64,000 bases of DNA from Mycolicibacterium sp. CBMA 234 (GTDB taxonomy: Bacteria; Actinomycetota; Actinomycetes; Mycobacteriales; Mycobacteriaceae): the NCBI RefSeq assembly GCF_009729415.1, contig NZ_MPKW01000001.1, forward strand, positions 62,001 through 126,000, in the 5' to 3' direction. A program made the translations under genes and the position numbers. Positions 60,531 through 64,000 of the stretch are shown piece by piece; the first letter of the stretch is position 1; each line of letters opens with the position of its first letter. The notes beneath the pieces are model-generated. The model ran no database searches. It was not told the origin of the DNA and worked only from the letters and a program-made list of their open reading frames with translations.

Positions 60531-61591
60531 GAGGCCACCACGGAGGTGATGATCTGAGCGCCCGCGTCGCGAGCCAAGTCGGCACCGAAATGCGCTCCAG
60601 GCGTGAATGCTCCCGGAAGACCCCGACCATCGCCCAATCGGGCGGCGGTCTGTGCGGCGACCTTCGCCGTGAAGGTGTAGCCCTCGCCAGTTCGCAGCCA
60701 GGCCTCACGATGCGTGCCGTCGGGCCACTCGAGTCGGGCGTACGCCCAGGAGACATCGCCGGTCTTGGCCGGGGGAGTCAACCGGGCGCGGCTGACCAGG
60801 CGCTGCACCGCGTCCCGGATCGGGCGCACGGCCAACACCGCCGACAGAATCGGCATCGCTGCGCGAACTGCCCGCCCACTGGGCACCTCACTGGAGAACG
60901 CCACCACGTCACCGGCTCCGGAGGCGCGGCGAGCCGCTTCCAGCTCACCGGTCGGAACCGATAGAACTTCGATTGCGGGCAAGTCCGGCAATGGAATTCG
61001 CGCATGATCAGCACCCAGGCGGGTTCGCTGCAACTGTCCACCACGGTAACGCCGCCCACCGTAGCCGACCGCATCGATCACGCTGGACAGCACGGCCGAA
61101 CCCAAGCCGTCCACCGTGGGCATGGCAGCCACCGTGGCGCGGGCTGCCGGGGCGCGATCGGTTGCCAACTCGATGACCAACGCTTCCGTGGCGAGCACAC
61201 CGAAGCCCGCTCCCGTGACGAGAGTGACGCCGTTGCGTCGCGCATCGCCGTCCATGCCGAGGACTGCCAGCACCGGCGGCAGTTCATTCGCGAGGTCGAC
61301 GTAGTGGGTGCCGGCGACCACGCAGGCGTGCGCCAGCAGTGCGCTGGTCTCGCCGAACGGCCCAATGGTGTTCACCGCGACCGTTGGCTTTTCGGAGGCG
61401 ATCAGTGTCGCCAACTCCGTCGGCCCCGACGCCACCAACGTGCGGCTCTGCCCGCCCAACGCTGTGGCAACAGCAGCCAGTCGGTCGCGATCACGTCCGA
61501 CCAGCACTACATCGGCGTCGCCGCCGATCAGTTCAGAAGCGATGGCGCGCCCGCCTTTGCCGGTCGCGCCGAGAATCCAGATTGTTTGCAT
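60527..61591 (-). CDS. Saccharopine dehydrogenase-like NAD(P)-binding protein
   Basis: The 354-residue protein has IWILGATGKGGRAIA (Rossmann fold) at the N-terminus, NTIGPFGET and VAGTHYVDLANE, typical of the saccharopine-dehydrogenase/trans-acting enoyl reductase superfamily. It is not a lysine-pathway enzyme on present evidence. The substrate is unknown. A TetR gene is divergent, 55 bases away; the hydrolase follows with overlap. Confidence 0.82.
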   Translation of the reverse strand: MQTIWILGATGKGGRAIASELIGGDADVVLVGRDRDRLAAVATALGGQSRTLVASGPTELATLIASEKPTVAVNTIGPFGETSALLAHACVVAGTHYVDLANELPPVLAVLGMDGDARRNGVTLVTGAGFGVLATEALVIELATDRAPAARATVAAMPTVDGLGSAVLSSVIDAVGYGGRRYRGGQLQRTRLGADHARIPLPDLPAIEVLSVPTGELEAARRASGAGDVVAFSSEVPSGRAVRAAMPILSAVLAVRPIRDAVQRLVSRARLTPPAKTGDVSWAYARLEWPDGTHREAWLRTGEGYTFTAKVAAQTAARLGDGRGLPGAFTPGAHFGADLARDAGAQIITSVVAS

Positions 61592-61604
61592 TCATTTACG
61601 GTAC

Positions 61605-61640
61605 AGTCTGCATCGTAACTCCGTCAACGATAAGGTTTCA
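61605..61640. promoter_or_regulatory. Short divergent promoter/operator region
   Basis: The interval between the reductase and TetR genes is 55 bases and contains an imperfect inverted repeat, TTACG/CGTAA with a 13-base spacer near 61597-61619, and a TACAGTCTG core. It is a plausible TetR operator for both genes. Limits are approximate. Confidence 0.3.
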
Positions 61641-61646
61641 CAGCTC

Positions 61647-62234
61647 ATGTCCGGTCTTCGAGGTCGCCCGCGCGACACCGTCTTGGACACCGCCATCGCG
61701 AATGCGACTGAAGCGGTGTTGCTTTCGCATGGCTATTCAGCGGTCAATATCGATCGCGTTGCCAAGATGGCCGGGACCACGCGCGCCGCGATCTACCGCC
61801 GGGCCAAGACGCCGGGGGAACTCGTCGTCGCCCTGCTGGTCAGCCGCTTCGGGCTCGACCCCGCATCGGACAGCGGTAACCTCCGCGAGGATCTGCGGGC
61901 GATCCAAGAACTGCAGCGGATCTTCTTCACTGATCCGATGGTGCAGGCGGGTCTGGCAGGGGTGTTGAGCGACCTGCGGAACGACGACCAGCTCGGTGAG
62001 GCGTTTTACGCGCGGTTCATGGAGCCCCGTCGCCACTCGGTCGCGGCGATGCTTTCCCGCGCCGCCGACCGCGGCGAGATTGCGCCGCTGGCACACCCAG
62101 GCGTCGTCTCCGACCTGCTGACCGGCCCGCTGCTGCTGCGCGCGGCGCTACCACCGCTCGGGCCGGTCGACGACATCCTGATCGACGCCACCATCGAGGC
62201 CGCACTCGCGGCATGCGGCGCGCCAGATCGCTAG
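61647..62234 (+). CDS. TetR/AcrR family regulator
   Basis: The 195-residue protein has the HTH RVAKMAGTTRAAIYRRAKTPGELV, preceded by LRGRPRDTVLDTAIANATEAV. The C-terminal helical domain, with LTGPLLLRAALPPLGP, fits this family. ATG at 61647 is chosen since upstream reading lies inside the divergent reductase gene. Its end overlaps the convergent MFS gene by four bases. Confidence 0.88.
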   Translation: MSGLRGRPRDTVLDTAIANATEAVLLSHGYSAVNIDRVAKMAGTTRAAIYRRAKTPGELVVALLVSRFGLDPASDSGNLREDLRAIQELQRIFFTDPMVQAGLAGVLSDLRNDDQLGEAFYARFMEPRRHSVAAMLSRAADRGEIAPLAHPGVVSDLLTGPLLLRAALPPLGPVDDILIDATIEAALAACGAPDR

Positions 62235-63439
62235 AGAGTCGCAGCGACGGGTGGCTCGGAATTGGCTTCTTCGCCCGCAACAGTGAGGGCCACGGCGACC
62301 AAAAGCGCTGCGCCGCAAGCACCTACGCAGGTAGCCCAGCTGAATGACGCGACTGCGGCAGCACCGAACGCGGTGCCGAGACTTCCTCCGACGAAGTACA
62401 CCAACATGTACGCGCTGTTGAATCGGGCTGGTGCAGACGGATCGATAGCCAAGATGGTGGTCTGATTCGCAACCTGCGCCGCGAACAAGCCGGCATCGAA
62501 CACCGCAAGAGCGACCATCGTCGCCGCGACGCTGTCCAGCCCGAACGCAAGGACCGGGCAGGCGACGCCGGCGGCCGCGACTCCTACCAGGATCACCGGT
62601 CTGGAGCCGAACCGGTCTGTGTACCCACCGGCGATGCGCGTCGCGAAGATCCCCGAGATGCCGGCCAAGGCGTAAATCCCGATCTGGTTGGCCGCCAACA
62701 AGAACGGCTCCTGTGACAGCGCGACGGCGATACCCGACCAGATCGCGCAGAACGCAAAGAACCACAGCGACCCGCGCACGGCGCCGTGGCGCAGCACTCG
62801 GTTTCGGATGAGTAGTCCCGGCGTCGACGCCAACCCGGCAAGGTACTTGTGCTCGACCGCTCCCTTCGCCGTCGGCAACACCACCAGGCATCCGCCGGCG
62901 ACACCGATGACGGCCGCGGCTACGACGAACAGCATTGCGTGCCAACCGATCAGGTCGGTCAACCACCCACCGACGATCCGGCCGAACAGGATGCCTGCGG
63001 AGATCCCGGCGGTGACGATACCCAGGATGGTCGAGCGACGATGTTCAGACGCAAGCCGACCGACAACGGAACTCAAGCCGGCCCCCACTGAGGAGCATGC
63101 GCCGGTGAGAAGCAAGCCAAGCCCGATCTGCCAGACTTTGCCGGCCGCTGCGGTCAGCGCGAGCGCGCCGGCGAGCGCCAGGAACTGCAGTGCCAGCACG
63201 CGCCGCGGTGAGAACCTGTCAACCAGCGGGACCAACAGAGCCAGCCCCAGCATGTAACCGATTGGGCCGCATGCCAGCGCGGCGCCGACAGCGGCCGTTG
63301 CAGACCCCAGTGTTCGTGAGATATCAGCGATTGCTGGCTGCAGCGGGTAGATCGTCGCGGTGCCCAATGCGGCGGCAACCGACATGAAAAGCACTGTGGC
63401 TCTGGTGATTACCTGGTGCTGTTGGGTAGTTGTGGACAC
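62231..63439 (-). CDS. MFS transporter
   Basis: The 402-residue protein has about 12 membrane segments: VPLVDRFSPRRVLALQFL carries the MFS loop motif and GGYTDRFGSRPVILVG repeats it in the second half. It resembles drug or small-molecule exporters. GTG start. It is convergent with TetR and divergent from the serine hydrolase; the substrate is unknown. Confidence 0.85.
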   Translation of the reverse strand: MSTTTQQHQVITRATVLFMSVAAALGTATIYPLQPAIADISRTLGSATAAVGAALACGPIGYMLGLALLVPLVDRFSPRRVLALQFLALAGALALTAAAGKVWQIGLGLLLTGACSSVGAGLSSVVGRLASEHRRSTILGIVTAGISAGILFGRIVGGWLTDLIGWHAMLFVVAAAVIGVAGGCLVVLPTAKGAVEHKYLAGLASTPGLLIRNRVLRHGAVRGSLWFFAFCAIWSGIAVALSQEPFLLAANQIGIYALAGISGIFATRIAGGYTDRFGSRPVILVGVAAAGVACPVLAFGLDSVAATMVALAVFDAGLFAAQVANQTTILAIDPSAPARFNSAYMLVYFVGGSLGTAFGAAAVASFSWATCVGACGAALLVAVALTVAGEEANSEPPVAATL

Positions 63440-63466
63440 GCGTCGACGCTAGCGAGCGCATGGCAT

Positions 63467-63493
63467 GCGATGCTGGCGGAAATCCGCCATCGC
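63467..63493. promoter_or_regulatory. Interrupted palindrome between MFS and serine hydrolase genes
   Basis: GGCGGA-AA-TCCGCC with outer GCGAT/ATCGC arms (a 3-base bulge) lies between the divergent starts at 63439 and 63516. It may be an operator or a leader hairpin. Confidence 0.3.
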
Positions 63494-63515
63494 AGTCAGG
63501 TGTTCTAATGACGAC

Positions 63516-64000
63516 ATGGGTGGTCTGGCCGAAGGGAGCACTGATCCGGCATTCGCCGCGGTGCGTGAGGTGTTCGAAGCGAGTTTTGCCGATGGTCACA
63601 ATTGGGGCGCCGGGGTCGCGGTGGTGATTGGTGGCCGACCAGTGGTCGATCTTTGGGGCGGTGTGGCCAATACGCGTACCGGTCGACGATGGCAGCGCGA
63701 CACTGCCTGCGTCACATTTTCGTGCACGAAAGCGATAACTGCCACGGCCGCGCTCATGGTTGCAGAACGCGAGGCGATCGATTTGCAAGCACCCGTATCG
63801 AGTTGGTGGCCCGAGTACGGTGTGGCGGGCAAAGATGCGACGACGGGTGAGGATCTGTTTTCGCATTCCGCTGGCCTACCGACGCTTGAACGCCCAGTGT
63901 CGGTCGAACAGGCCGCAGATCCGGAACTGATGGCCGGTCTGTTGGCGGGCCAGCAGCCGTTGTGGGAACCGGGCTCGGCGCACGGCTATCACGCGTTTAC
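63516..64000 (+). CDS. Serine hydrolase / beta-lactamase-like esterase (partial)
   Basis: The first 161 codons are visible and the rest lies beyond the window. MGGLAEGSTDPAF leads to VAVVIGGRPVVDLWGG, then the nucleophile motif SCTKAITA (SxxK), LFSHSAGLP, and WEPGSAHGYHAFT, the start of the YxN-equivalent region. It is EstB-type, probably an esterase. The ATG at 63516 is chosen as it matches the usual short N-terminus. Confidence 0.85.
   Translation, partial: MGGLAEGSTDPAFAAVREVFEASFADGHNWGAGVAVVIGGRPVVDLWGGVANTRTGRRWQRDTACVTFSCTKAITATAALMVAEREAIDLQAPVSSWWPEYGVAGKDATTGEDLFSHSAGLPTLERPVSVEQAADPELMAGLLAGQQPLWEPGSAHGYHAF

Overview
The window is high-GC DNA from a mycobacterium, most likely a Mycolicibacterium or other fast-growing relative. 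I infer this from gene content: a furA-katG pair, a RipD-type peptidoglycan protein, long isocitrate lyase 2, an LpqH (19 kDa antigen) lipoprotein, a WS/DGAT acyltransferase, a cutinase, a PE-PPE-domain hydrolase, a 13E12-family HNH protein, a PknH-sensor-like lipoprotein and an F420-type LLM oxidoreductase. I saw no rRNA, tRNA, CRISPR array, insertion sequence or prophage. The first and last genes are cut by the window edges.

Layout. 1-5.2 kb: phosphodiesterase (cut), small Gly-rich secreted protein, a membrane O-acyltransferase followed by a secreted SGNH hydrolase, a membrane protein, and a membrane protein with a degenerate GGDEF domain. 5.2-10.4 kb: furA-katG with a conserved promoter and a CRP-like palindrome, then a LysR-MFS pair. 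10.4-16.2 kb: MOSC protein, ripD, an intact diguanylate cyclase, tpx, and a PrrB-like histidine kinase lacking an adjacent response regulator, with an EamA-like transporter. 16.2-24.7 kb: icl2, tautomerase, a GAP transporter coupled to a glutaminyl cyclase, a Ski2-like helicase, a second acyltransferase. 24.7-30.6 kb: small secreted proteins, lipoproteins, a methyltransferase, VOC and LLM proteins. 30.7-35.4 kb: LexA-box-controlled 13E12 protein, YjdM/PhnA-like protein, SDR, VOC, polysaccharide deacetylase, LpqH. 35.4-42.7 kb, all minus strand: OsmC, Lrp regulator, fused indolepyruvate ferredoxin oxidoreductase, Leu/Phe/Val dehydrogenase and amino-acid permease, apparently an amino- and keto-acid catabolism unit. 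42.7-51.8 kb: envelope and secreted proteins, including PE-PPE hydrolase, WS/DGAT, Rieske lipoprotein and cutinase. 51.9-64 kb: TetR-AurF-GNAT operon, YCII-ECF sigma-membrane protein operon, a DASS transporter with a dehalogenase-like hydrolase and divergent HxlR regulator, then a TetR/reductase/hydrolase group, an MFS exporter and a cut serine hydrolase.

Themes: envelope modification, peroxide defence (furA-katG, tpx, OsmC), cyclic-di-GMP signalling (one intact and one dead GGDEF protein), and amino-acid catabolism. The observations I rate highest are non-coding or very small: a perfect SOS box over a leaderless start codon, two identical-architecture 19-bp inverted repeats 30 bp apart before the dehydrogenase-permease genes, a CRP-like palindrome before furA, and a 19-codon ORF with a perfect Shine-Dalgarno sequence before a hydrolase gene. 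No single wholly new multi-gene system stood out.
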